From JBDGRJ01 sp042218065 (GTDB lineage: Bacteria > Patescibacteriota > Patescibacteriia > Magasanikbacterales > UBA922), in contig JBDGRL010000002.1 in NCBI GenBank assembly GCA_042218065.1, forward strand, positions 51,953-115,952: DNA of 64,000 bases, in the 5' to 3' direction. Shown piece after piece: positions 56,757 through 64,000 of this stretch. Every line of letters starts with the position of its first letter. The stretch's first letter is position 1. The position numbers were made by a program, and so were the translations under genes. The notes beneath the pieces were generated by a model that saw nothing but the letters and a program-made list of their open reading frames with translations, made no database searches and had not been told where the DNA came from.

Positions 56757-57757
56757 TGAATTCACTGACAAGAATTGCAGAAAAACTTGTAGCCAAGGAT
56801 AAAGGCATACTTGCTTCTGATGAAAGCACTTCCACAGCAACAGATAGATTGAATTCAATCGGTGTTGAATCTACTAAGGAGATGAGACGCCAATGGCGTC
56901 AGTTTTTATATGCTACAGATGGAATAGAAAAATACATTAGTGGAGTGATTATGTTTGATGAAACTATTAGACAAGATAGTGATTCAGGTGATCCCCTTCC
57001 TGAAGTTTTATCAAAAAAAGGAATAATACCCGGAATTAAGGTAGATAAAGGTAAAATACCTATACCTTTTTCAGAAGAAGAAAAAGTCACTGAAGGTTTG
57101 GATGGACTGAGAGGTAGATTGGAGGAATATAAAGAAATGGGGGCTAAGTTTGCAAAATGGAGAGGTGCTTTATATATAAATGAACAAAAGCATCTCCCTT
57201 CCGATTATAGTATTCACTTAAATGCCCACGCACTGGCTAGATATGCTGCTTTGTGTCAGGATAGTCAAGTCATGCCCATTGTAGAGCCTGAGGTGGTTAT
57301 GGAAGGGAATCATTCTATCGAAAGATGTTATGAAGCTACTAAGAAGACACTTCAAGCAGTATTTAAAGAACTAGAACAACAAAAGGTGGATTTTTCTGAA
57401 ATTCTACTAAAACCAAATATGGTTATTTCAGGTAGTGAAGCTGACGATCAGTCTGAACCATCAGAAGTAGCAGAATATACAATAAAATGCTTAGAAGAGA
57501 CTGTACCAGAAGAAGTGCCAGGTATAGTGTTCTTATCAGGTGGGCAAACCCCAGAAAGAGCTACCAAAAATCTTAACGAGATCAACAAGAAAAAACCAAA
57601 TCCAGATTGGGAGCTTAGTTTCTCTTATGGGAGAGCTCTTCAACGTGAAGCTCTTGAGGCTTGGAAGGGTAAAACAAATAATGTTGAAGAAGCACAAAAA
57701 ACTTTCTTAAACAGAGCACAAAAGATCAGTCAAGCTCGTAGAGGACAATTAAATTGA
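56756..57757 (+). CDS. fbaB: Class I fructose-bisphosphate aldolase (glycolytic, eukaryote-like type)
   Basis: 333 residues of the PF00274 type. GILASDEST (17-25, with Asp22 at the position of rabbit Asp33), KFAKWRGAL, MPIVEPEV and LLKPNMV with the Schiff-base Lys219 are all present, and LSGGQTPE and WELSFSYGRALQ complete the phosphate site. It cleaves fructose 1,6-bisphosphate in glycolysis or forms it in gluconeogenesis. The classical C-terminal Tyr tail is absent. Bacteria more often have class II or the DhnA-type class I enzyme, hence the eukaryote-like label; the gene symbol is loose. It starts the operon that leads to glmS. Confidence 0.93.
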   Translation: MNSLTRIAEKLVAKDKGILASDESTSTATDRLNSIGVESTKEMRRQWRQFLYATDGIEKYISGVIMFDETIRQDSDSGDPLPEVLSKKGIIPGIKVDKGKIPIPFSEEEKVTEGLDGLRGRLEEYKEMGAKFAKWRGALYINEQKHLPSDYSIHLNAHALARYAALCQDSQVMPIVEPEVVMEGNHSIERCYEATKKTLQAVFKELEQQKVDFSEILLKPNMVISGSEADDQSEPSEVAEYTIKCLEETVPEEVPGIVFLSGGQTPERATKNLNEINKKKPNPDWELSFSYGRALQREALEAWKGKTNNVEEAQKTFLNRAQKISQARRGQLN

Positions 57758-57763
57758 TATACT

Positions 57764-58486
57764 ATGAAGAATTTATCAGACACAGAAAGGGTTATTTTTG
57801 ATTTTGATAATACTTTATTTGATACGGAGACAAAAAAACAGAGACTATACAATATGGCCCAAGCTCATGGATATGACCGAGAAGAAGCTAGAGATATTTA
57901 TAAAGAAGCCAGGACTAGAAATGAAAAGATAATAATGAGCTTGTCCAGCTATATGAAAACATTGAAAGACCGGGTGAATGAAGACGGGAAAGAATTTAGA
58001 TCAGAAGAGGTATCGGAAATTATTACCGAGATTAAAAGTGGTGATGGATTGTTGCCGTATGCTTCTGAGTTTTTAAAGCATTGTCTACAAGAAGATTTGG
58101 ATACTTATATACTAAGTTTAGGACAAAAAGATTGGCAACAAGAAAAGGTAAATCAGTCGGGAATCGAGGAATTCATGCCTGAAGAAAAAATAATTTTTAC
58201 AAACTCTACCAAGAAAGGAAAGCAAAATATCCTTGAAGAAGTATTTACAAAAGACTTTGAAGGCGAAAATACCTTGTTAATTAATGATAAACCAGATGAA
58301 ACGAAAGAAATTTTGTCTGATTTTCCAAAGCTTGTGTCTTTTTTGAGGTATGAACCTAGAGATGATCGTTATAAAGAAAAAGACTTTGAGCAATTGCAAC
58401 AACAGTACCCAGATAGAGTTCTTTTTTATTCTCAGGATCTTAAAAAAATATTAGATAAATTTAAAAAATTATATGCAAAAGAATAA
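57764..58486 (+). CDS. HAD-superfamily hydrolase
   Basis: 240 residues. Motif I is VIFDFDNTLFD with Asp13 and Asp15, motif II is around YILSLGQ, and motif IV is NTLLINDKPDE. A helical cap (about 25-90) lies between motifs I and II. The substrate is unknown; the setting between aldolase and a GlmU-like enzyme suggests a sugar phosphate. It overlaps the next gene by 14 nt. Confidence 0.8.
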   Translation: MKNLSDTERVIFDFDNTLFDTETKKQRLYNMAQAHGYDREEARDIYKEARTRNEKIIMSLSSYMKTLKDRVNEDGKEFRSEEVSEIITEIKSGDGLLPYASEFLKHCLQEDLDTYILSLGQKDWQQEKVNQSGIEEFMPEEKIIFTNSTKKGKQNILEEVFTKDFEGENTLLINDKPDETKEILSDFPKLVSFLRYEPRDDRYKEKDFEQLQQQYPDRVLFYSQDLKKILDKFKKLYAKE

Positions 58487-59234
58487 TCATCAAGTAGCTT
58501 CAGTGATTTTAGCGGCAGGTAAAGGCACTCGCTTAAATTGTACCGAGATTCCCAAAGTTATGCTTAAATTGAATGGTAAGCCTATGGTGGAGCATACTGT
58601 AGAAAATTTGGAGGAAGCAGGATTTTCCTCACAAGAGATAATAATGGTAGTCGGTTTTCAAAAAGAGAAGGTAAAAGAGTACTTTGGAGACAGGGTGAAA
58701 TATGCTAACCAGAAAGAACAGTTAGGTACAGCACATGCTGCTTTTAAAGGGATGAAACAGCTTTCTGATGATATTGATGATGTGTTAGTGTTGGGTGGTG
58801 ATGATAGCGCATTTTATAAAACAGAAACTTTACGAGCCTTTGTAGATAGGCACACTAAAAATAATTCCGTATTGACTTTATTAAGCACTAAGCTAGAGAA
58901 CCCTGATCAGTATGGTAGAATCATAAGACACAACAGCGGTGATGTAGAAATAATTGAGAAAGAGTATTTGACAGAAAAACAAGAGAAGATTAAAGAAATC
59001 AGCACGGGCACTTTTTGTTTTGATAAAGAGTGGTTTTTAGAAACCTTCCCGGATATGCCGAAAATGAAAAAGCTCGGGGAGTATGGCTTGCCGACTGCTT
59101 TAGCTATGGCTAGGCAACAAGGTGTGGAATATCAGGTAGTTGAGTTGGAAGACGAACAAGAATGGATCGGAGTAAATACACCTGAAGACCTCAAACAGGC
59201 AAGAAAAATGATGAACAAAAGAAAGGATAATTAA
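58473..59234 (+). CDS. Sugar-phosphate nucleotidyltransferase, GlmU N-domain-like
   Basis: 253 residues. The nucleotidyltransferase motif LAAGKGTRL (13-21), PKVMLKLNGKPMVEHTV and LGTAHAAF match the uridylyltransferase half of GlmU, with DEQEWIGVNTPEDL near the C-terminus. There is no left-handed beta-helix, so the acetyltransferase half is missing. It probably makes UDP-GlcNAc or a related nucleotide sugar. It sits 55 nt before glmS, which supplies glucosamine 6-phosphate; mutase and acetyltransferase must come from elsewhere. Confidence 0.86.
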   Translation: MQKNNHQVASVILAAGKGTRLNCTEIPKVMLKLNGKPMVEHTVENLEEAGFSSQEIIMVVGFQKEKVKEYFGDRVKYANQKEQLGTAHAAFKGMKQLSDDIDDVLVLGGDDSAFYKTETLRAFVDRHTKNNSVLTLLSTKLENPDQYGRIIRHNSGDVEIIEKEYLTEKQEKIKEISTGTFCFDKEWFLETFPDMPKMKKLGEYGLPTALAMARQQGVEYQVVELEDEQEWIGVNTPEDLKQARKMMNKRKDN

Positions 59235-59289
59235 CCCAAAGCTTCTATTCAACTTACAGATAAAGACTAAAATCAACTAACCCTATTTT

Positions 59290-61116
59290 ATGTGCGGTAT
59301 TGTCGGATACATAGGCGATAGAGAGGCAGTCCCCATTTTAATGAGGGGACTTAAAAAGCTAGAATACAGGGGTTATGATAGCGCCGGCATCGGTATGATT
59401 GAAGACGGAGAACTTATTCGAAAGCGGGCTGTTGGTAAGATCAAGAAACTGGACGAGCAAGTTAACAGTGAAGATTTTACTTCTAGCACTAGTATAAGCC
59501 ATACAAGATGGGCTACTCACGGTTCGGTAACTAAAGAGAACACCCACCCACATACAGCTTTGGGTGGAGATCTGGCCTTAGTACACAATGGAATTATAGA
59601 AAATTATAGAGAACTAAAAGAAGAGTTACCTGGTGAGATTGAGTTTGAGTCAGAAACGGACTCGGAGGTGCTAGCTCACTTGATAGGTCAAAAATATGAA
59701 GGCAACTTAAAAGAAGCAGTGGAGCAGGCTTTGGGGGAGGTGGTAGGAACATATGGAATAGTAGTAATGCACAAAGATCATTCTGATAAATTGATAACTG
59801 CTAGAAAAGGAAGTCCCATTGTAATTGGAGTTGGCGAAGGGGACGAATATTTTATTGCCAGTGATACAACCCCCCTAATATCCTACACCAAGGAGTGCAT
59901 CTTTTTAGACGACGATGAGCTGGCCGAGATAACCCAAGAAGAAGTGGATATTTATAGTTTGGACTCAGGTAGTATAGACAAAGACGTCACTGAGATAGAT
60001 TGGGATGAGGAGCAAGCGGAAAAGTCAGGCTATCCCCACTTTATGCTCAAAGAAATTCACGACCAAGCCGATGTCTTCATGGATGCTATTCGTGGTCGAT
60101 ATAATCTAGATGATGGAATGGCTCATTTAGGTGGTCTCAATATGACAGAAGATGAGATGCGTTCAGTTGAGCGGATAATTTTTCTAGCTTGCGGAACTTC
60201 TTCTTATGCAGCAGAAGTAGGTGCTTGGGCTATTGAGAGGTTGGCTGGGATCCCTGCAGAGGTCGAGATAGCTAGTGAGTTTCGATATAAGGATCCTATT
60301 ATAAACCAAAATACTTTAGTATTTGCTGTATCGCAGTCCGGGGAGACGGCGGATACACTTGCAGCGATGCGGGAGGCAAAACGACGCGGTGCGCATATAA
60401 GAGGTATAGTGAACGTAGTCGGCTCTACCATAGCGAGAGAAAATGATGGTGGCAGCTATATCCACGCCGGGCCCGAGCTAGCTGTGGCTTCGACCAAGGC
60501 TTACACTAATGCCATTGCAATTATGATCTTGTATGCCATTCATTTTGGTCGTCTGAAAGATGTGAGTGTAGCAACGGGCAGAAGAGTACTAAAAGCACTA
60601 GAGGAGATACCAGACAAGATGAGGGAGATTTTAGATGATCAAGAAAATATAAAGCGAATAGCGGAGAAGTACAAGGATTGCGATGATTTCTTGTATCTAG
60701 GTCGAGGAGTAAACTACCCGACTGCAAAAGAGGGTTCGCTCAAGCTAAAAGAAATTACCTATCTACACAGCGAAGCATACCAGGGTGCAGAGATGAAACA
60801 TGGACCGATAGCATTGTTAGATGAAAATTTTCCCGTGGTAGGAGTGATGACCAAGGATCAGCTGTATGATAAAATGAAAAACAATATCGAAGAGGTAAAA
60901 GCTAGAGGTGCACCGATAATACTGGTTGCAACCGAAGGTGATAAGAAGGCTAAAAAGTTAGCCGATGATGTTATGTATGTGCCGGATACTATGGAACTTT
61001 TAGAGCCTCTGCTTAATACGGTACCACTACAACTTTTAGCTTATCATATGGCAGTGGCGCTTGATCGAGATGTGGATCGACCACGGAATCTTGCTAAAAG
61101 TGTGACTGTTGAATAG
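59290..61116 (+). CDS. glmS: Glutamine-fructose-6-phosphate aminotransferase
   Basis: 608 residues, the standard length. Cys2 in MCGIVGYIG is the glutaminase nucleophile once Met1 is removed, which fixes the start. Glutaminase landmarks ISHTRWATHG and HNGIIENY are followed by two SIS domains (LACGTSSYAAEVGAWAIE; VSQSGETADTLAAMREA) and the C-terminal DRPRNLAKSVTVE, which is the family ending. It makes glucosamine 6-phosphate for peptidoglycan and polysaccharide synthesis. No glmS ribozyme was recognised in the 55-nt leader. Confidence 0.98.
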   Translation: MCGIVGYIGDREAVPILMRGLKKLEYRGYDSAGIGMIEDGELIRKRAVGKIKKLDEQVNSEDFTSSTSISHTRWATHGSVTKENTHPHTALGGDLALVHNGIIENYRELKEELPGEIEFESETDSEVLAHLIGQKYEGNLKEAVEQALGEVVGTYGIVVMHKDHSDKLITARKGSPIVIGVGEGDEYFIASDTTPLISYTKECIFLDDDELAEITQEEVDIYSLDSGSIDKDVTEIDWDEEQAEKSGYPHFMLKEIHDQADVFMDAIRGRYNLDDGMAHLGGLNMTEDEMRSVERIIFLACGTSSYAAEVGAWAIERLAGIPAEVEIASEFRYKDPIINQNTLVFAVSQSGETADTLAAMREAKRRGAHIRGIVNVVGSTIARENDGGSYIHAGPELAVASTKAYTNAIAIMILYAIHFGRLKDVSVATGRRVLKALEEIPDKMREILDDQENIKRIAEKYKDCDDFLYLGRGVNYPTAKEGSLKLKEITYLHSEAYQGAEMKHGPIALLDENFPVVGVMTKDQLYDKMKNNIEEVKARGAPIILVATEGDKKAKKLADDVMYVPDTMELLEPLLNTVPLQLLAYHMAVALDRDVDRPRNLAKSVTVE

Positions 61117-61129
61117 ATTTTTTAATGCA

Positions 61130-61188
61130 AAGCCCATCTGAGTGCTCGACATTGAGTTTATCTCACCGGAGAGGGCTCAGATGGGCTT
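61130..61188. repeat. Hairpin between glmS and yvcK with shared loop motif
   Basis: AAGCCCATCTGAG (61130-61142) pairs perfectly with 61176-61188. The loop contains TTGAGTTTATCTCA (61152-61165), the reverse complement of TGAGATAAACTCAA. No T-run follows, so a terminator is unlikely on either strand. Confidence 0.8.
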
Positions 61189-61206
61189 GAATTAAACCAA
61201 ACATTC

Positions 61207-62172
61207 ATGACCAGCACACAAAACATTACTATAATGGGCGGCGGCAACGGAGGCTCTATCTCTATCCGTGCCATGAAAAATTATCTCGATTATTACGATC
61301 TATCAGCCATTATTGCAGTGAGTGACTCTGGCGGCTCATCTGGTGAACTTCGTGAAGAGATGGATGTTCTTCCTCCCGGGGATTTGCTGCGGGCGGTGCT
61401 TGCTATGTCTAAATATGATTATAGAAAGCTGGCAAATATCTTCAGAAACAATAGATTTAAAGATGTAAACCACAATCTTGAAGACCATAATCTAGGAAAT
61501 CTTTTTTTATCTTTGGTAGACCGATATGGGGGCAATGCAGTAGATGCTATTGATGTACTGTCACAAGCGGTAGAAGCACAAGGAGATGTGTATCCTACTA
61601 CCACTGCTGATACCCACTTATGCGTGGAGTTGTCTAACGGTGACGTGGTGAAAGGGGAGCACAAAATAGATCGACCGGATTATGATAGATCGCTGAAGAT
61701 AGAAGAAGCCTGGTTGGAACCTGAGCCGGAAGTATATGAAGGAGCACGAAAAGCTATATTAAACTCAGACTATATTATCATCGGACCCGGAAGTTTTTAT
61801 GCTAGTATAGTAGCTACACTGCTGCCAGAAGGAGTAGAGGAGGCGATAGAAAATTCAGATGCTAAGATAATTTATGTCCCCGGAAATGCTATTGAGAAAA
61901 ATGGTGAGACCGGCCCTGAGCGACTGAGTGAGTTTGTAGATAGATTACAAGAAATTTTGCCCAGAAGAATAGATAAAGTAATCTTCAACAATGCCACTTT
62001 GGATGATAGACAAAAGCAGCTGTATGAAAAAAGGAACTGGAAGAAAATGATTGCCGATATAGAGAGTGTTGAACACGATATAACTGCTGCCCCCTATGAA
62101 TCGAGAGAGGACGGGCTCGACCCCGACAAACTAGGCAATTTATTACATGATTATATTAAAAAAACTAGCTAA
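61207..62172 (+). CDS. yvcK: YvcK/CofD-like protein (gluconeogenesis factor family)
   Basis: 321 residues. The N-terminal IMGGGNGGSISIRAMK, AVSDSGGSSGELR and VLPPGDLLRAVLAM blocks, and later IIIGPGSFYASIVATLLPEG, define the CofD-like YvcK family. In Bacillus YvcK binds UDP-sugars and controls carbon flow into peptidoglycan, chiefly through GlmS. That fits its place directly after glmS. The hairpin repeat 61130-61188 lies in its leader. Confidence 0.92.
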   Translation: MTSTQNITIMGGGNGGSISIRAMKNYLDYYDLSAIIAVSDSGGSSGELREEMDVLPPGDLLRAVLAMSKYDYRKLANIFRNNRFKDVNHNLEDHNLGNLFLSLVDRYGGNAVDAIDVLSQAVEAQGDVYPTTTADTHLCVELSNGDVVKGEHKIDRPDYDRSLKIEEAWLEPEPEVYEGARKAILNSDYIIIGPGSFYASIVATLLPEGVEEAIENSDAKIIYVPGNAIEKNGETGPERLSEFVDRLQEILPRRIDKVIFNNATLDDRQKQLYEKRNWKKMIADIESVEHDITAAPYESREDGLDPDKLGNLLHDYIKKTS

Positions 62173-62174
62173 AA

Positions 62175-62513
62175 ATGAAGCTGAACAAAGAAAAACAAGA
62201 CCGAGCTTATTCGATAAAAGTAACAGCACAAAAAGAAGGACAACAAGTTGGCAGGGCTTATTTATATATGATTTACAACGACCTCCACGATGAACCTTAT
62301 GGATTGTTGGAGGATGTGAAGGTTCAGCAGGACTATAGAGGTCAAGGTATAGGAACTCAGCTAGTAGAGGAGATAATCGAGGAAGCTAAAAACCAGGGTT
62401 GCTATAAGCTAATAGCAACTTCCAGAGATTCACGTCCGGAGATTCACGATTGGTATGAAAAACTTGGGTTTGATAATTATGGACGTGAGTTTAGGATGGA
62501 CTTTAATGAATAA
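62175..62513 (+). CDS. GNAT-family N-acetyltransferase
   Basis: 112 residues, a minimal GNAT domain. The acetyl-CoA loop is VQQDYRGQGIGTQLVEEII, and the C-terminal part has YKLIATSRDSRPEIHDWYEKLGF, typical of the family. The substrate is not predictable. It begins 2 nt after yvcK and ends 1 nt before the preferred start of the riboflavin kinase gene, so it is part of the same transcript. Confidence 0.9.
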   Translation: MKLNKEKQDRAYSIKVTAQKEGQQVGRAYLYMIYNDLHDEPYGLLEDVKVQQDYRGQGIGTQLVEEIIEEAKNQGCYKLIATSRDSRPEIHDWYEKLGFDNYGREFRMDFNE

Positions 62514-62514
62514 A

Positions 62515-62895
62515 ATGAAAACCTTATCGGGAGAGGTTTTTTCGGGTCTGGGGGAGGCCCAGAATTATCTCTCTTTTAAGCCTTATCAAGAGAAGATAGA
62601 TCAGTTAGTCGGGTTTAGACCGTTTGCTGGCACCCTAAATTTGAAAGTAAACCCAAAAGAACTGAACCAACTAAAGCAAAAGGTGGCTTGTAGCCGGATA
62701 GATGAGTTTGGTTATAAAAGTAGAAACTGTAGTGCCTTAGACATTTATCCGATAAAATTGCCAGATACAGATGCAGCCTATATCGACATAGAAATTACGG
62801 ACTATGGAGATGATGTAATGGAGATCATTGCCCCGATAAATTTAAGGGAAGAATTAAATTTATATGACGGAGATGTATTAGAGATAAAATATTAA
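62515..62895 (+). CDS. ribK: Archaeal-type CTP-dependent riboflavin kinase
   Basis: 126 residues from ATG 62515; ATG 62506, overlapping the GNAT gene by 8 nt, is the alternative. The signature of PF01982 (DUF120) is complete: GEVFSGLGEAQNYL (6-19), GFRPFAGTLNLKV (33-45) and APINLREELNLYDGDVLEI (106-124). The archaeal prototype (M. jannaschii RibK) phosphorylates riboflavin to FMN with CTP rather than ATP. Bacteria normally use RibF. It is followed 1 nt later by riboflavin synthase, which would supply the substrate. The HTH domain fused to some archaeal versions is absent. Confidence 0.9.
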   Translation: MKTLSGEVFSGLGEAQNYLSFKPYQEKIDQLVGFRPFAGTLNLKVNPKELNQLKQKVACSRIDEFGYKSRNCSALDIYPIKLPDTDAAYIDIEITDYGDDVMEIIAPINLREELNLYDGDVLEIKY

Positions 62896-62896
62896 T

Positions 62897-63484
62897 ATGT
62901 TTACAGGTATAATAGAAGACACAACAGAGGTAGTAGATGTGAGTCCTAAAGAAGAGGGAGTAAAGCTGAAATTAAATACTACGAATAGGCTGGAAGAACT
63001 GAAACCCGGGGCTAGCTTGGCGGTTAGCGGTGCTTGTCTAACTATAGAAGAGCTTGACCAAGAATGCATCGAACTTTTTCTGTCAAAAGAGACCTTAGAG
63101 AAGACATGGTTTTCTGATCTTGAAGTTGGAGATAAGCTGAATATAGAGACTCCACTTGCTCCGTCCGATCCGATGGGAGGCCATATCGTTCAAGGGCATG
63201 TTGAGGCGGATTCACAGATAATTGAAATAGAAGATCTAGGTGAAGGCTGGAATTTTACTTTCGATAAGCCGGAACAACTAGAGCAATACATAGTCAACAA
63301 GGGCTTTATAGCTGTTGAAGGCATTAGCCTAACAATAGCAGAGGACTCTGAACATAGTTTTACTGCTACAATAATCCCTGAAACCTGGAGCAGAACCAAT
63401 CTTTCAGACAAGAATGTAGGTGATAAGGTTAATATTGAGACCGATGTTACTGCTGGATATATCGAGAAAATGATGGAAAAATAG
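62897..63484 (+). CDS. ribE: Riboflavin synthase, alpha type
   Basis: 195 residues with two lumazine-binding repeats (about 1-95 and 96-190). MFTGIIEDT opens the first, and SDPMGGHIVQGHVE and VEGISLTI mark the second. It converts two 6,7-dimethyl-8-ribityllumazine molecules to riboflavin and a pyrimidinedione. The other riboflavin genes (ribA, ribB, ribD, ribH) are not in this window. It is coupled to ribK by a 1-nt gap. No FMN riboswitch was seen upstream. Confidence 0.95.
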   Translation: MFTGIIEDTTEVVDVSPKEEGVKLKLNTTNRLEELKPGASLAVSGACLTIEELDQECIELFLSKETLEKTWFSDLEVGDKLNIETPLAPSDPMGGHIVQGHVEADSQIIEIEDLGEGWNFTFDKPEQLEQYIVNKGFIAVEGISLTIAEDSEHSFTATIIPETWSRTNLSDKNVGDKVNIETDVTAGYIEKMMEK

Positions 63485-63491
63485 AAAAATA

Positions 63492-63556
63492 TACTTTTTG
63501 TATACCGAAGTTGACAAAAAGTTAAACTTTTTGCATACTATAGTATACAAAAAGTA
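63492..63556 (+). promoter_or_regulatory. Operator-like palindromes around the promoter of the AAA ATPase gene
   Basis: TACTTTTTGTATAC (63492-63505) and GTATACAAAAAGTA (63543-63556) are perfect inverted repeats flanking a promoter, TTGACA (63511-63516), a 17-nt spacer and CATACT (63534-63539). A smaller palindrome AAAAGTT-A-AACTTTT lies in the spacer. The layout suggests a repressor site. Confidence 0.7.
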
Positions 63557-63566
63557 AAAAATTAAG

Positions 63567-64000
63567 ATGATAAAGCGCGATTTATACGATAAAATTGAGC
63601 CGAATCTAGATTCCCCTGAAGCCATAGTGATTACCGGAATGAGACGGGTAGGTAAGACTACTTTGTTGCAATACATACATGAGCAGATAGACTCGAAAAA
63701 CAAGCTTTTTTTGGATCTAGAGAACCCGCTTAATCAAGGTTATTTTGAAGAAGACGACTTTGAGCGGATCAAAGAAACTTTTAGCAGCCAAGGGGTAGAT
63801 TTTGATCAGCCCGTCTACATCTTTCTAGATGAAATACAGTTGGTAGATAATTTGCCTCAAGTGGTTAAATACTTGATGGATCATTACCGGGTTAAGTTTT
63901 TTTTAACCGGATCCGCTAGTTTTTATCTAAAGAATAAGTTTTCAGAGTCCTTAGCTGGGAGGAAATACATTTATCAGCTTTATCCTTTTAATTTTGATGA
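63567..64000 (+). CDS. AAA ATPase of the AAA_14/DUF4143 type, 3' end outside window
   Basis: The ATG at 63567 opens a frame that runs to the window end (144 codons seen). Walker A is TGMRRVGKTTLL (about 23-34), Walker B is VYIFLDEIQ (about 85-93), and the sensor segment is FLTGSAS, followed by GRKYIYQLYPFNF, which normally precedes the DUF4143 domain. This pattern defines the widespread AAA_14/DUF4143 ATPases, whose biological role is poorly known. It has its own promoter between palindromes, apart from the ribE transcript. Confidence 0.88.
   Translation, partial: MIKRDLYDKIEPNLDSPEAIVITGMRRVGKTTLLQYIHEQIDSKNKLFLDLENPLNQGYFEEDDFERIKETFSSQGVDFDQPVYIFLDEIQLVDNLPQVVKYLMDHYRVKFFLTGSASFYLKNKFSESLAGRKYIYQLYPFNFD

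Noticed and set aside
59235..59289. glmS ribozyme in the glmS leader
   Set aside because: The 55-nt gap is too short and lacks the conserved core.
62455..62514. Longer N-terminus for the riboflavin kinase
   Set aside because: It would overlap the GNAT gene by about 60 nt, and family members start just before the GEVxSGLGEG motif; 62515 (or 62506) fits better.

Overview
The window reads as one scaffold of an AT-rich, small-genome bacterium, most probably a member of the Candidate Phyla Radiation (Patescibacteria). This is an inference. It rests on the compact layout with many 1 to 14 nt gene overlaps, the standard code (TGA is used as a stop), a surface protein with CNDG...DPGC calcium-loop modules and carboxypeptidase-regulatory-like modules, DUF5684 and Smr mini-proteins, a SpoIID protein with NBR1-type Ig domains, and start regions that almost never show a Shine-Dalgarno sequence. 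Many proteins are rich in Asp and Glu. Two runs of 100 N are scaffolding joins, both flanked by the same sequence on each side.

Layout. 1-2829: 3' part of a large surface protein. 3010-8459: a dTTP supply operon (dcd, P-loop kinase, an HExxH protein, dut, a double-domain ThyX relative, folA, tmk). 8465-13828: two paralogous membrane proteins, gatB, a DUF2061 remnant, a Nudix hydrolase and an exported protein. 13883-17120 (minus): S-adenosylhomocysteine recycling (PfkB kinase, ahcY), a 59-residue protein and a 3-methyladenine DNA glycosylase. 17169-24857: small hypotheticals, an Mqo-like flavoprotein, the pilT-acyP-DUF202-HAD cluster, tandem EamA transporters, a lipoprotein, tRNA-Ser and MscL. 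24858-28355 (minus): flippase, glycosyltransferase and O-antigen ligase. 28498-38137: a 97-residue protein, SpoIID, recA, a RodZ-like protein, ftsK and ftsH. 38256-44768 (minus): DsbA-like oxidoreductase, Cys-rich membrane protein, uvrA and a lipoprotein. 45116-49875: rpsB, tsf, rpsO, a NYN nuclease and pnp. 49952-56435: tRNA-Leu, Smr protein, a second HExxH protein, a probable small RNA, 23S and 5S rRNA without an adjoining 16S. 56490-64000: class I aldolase, HAD, GlmU-like nucleotidyltransferase, glmS, yvcK, GNAT, an archaeal-type CTP-dependent riboflavin kinase, riboflavin synthase, and an AAA/DUF4143-type ATPase cut by the window edge.

How they fit together. The dTTP operon covers dCTP or dUTP to dTTP. 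The aldolase-GlmU-like-GlmS-YvcK run links central carbon to amino sugars for the cell wall. The flippase-GT2-ligase run assembles a surface polysaccharide, and SpoIID trims peptidoglycan. DsbA sits beside the Cys-rich protein it probably folds.

The least ordinary items are: (i) a set of intergenic hairpins with unrelated stems but the same loop motif TGAGAYAARCTCAA, plus a truncated copy that differs only by transitions; (ii) a tandem ThyX-like protein with degenerate RHR motifs next to folA; (iii) an archaeal-type riboflavin kinase beside riboflavin synthase; (iv) a promoter-to-terminator RNA unit in front of an unlinked 23S gene; (v) an elaborate rpsB leader. None could be checked against a database here.
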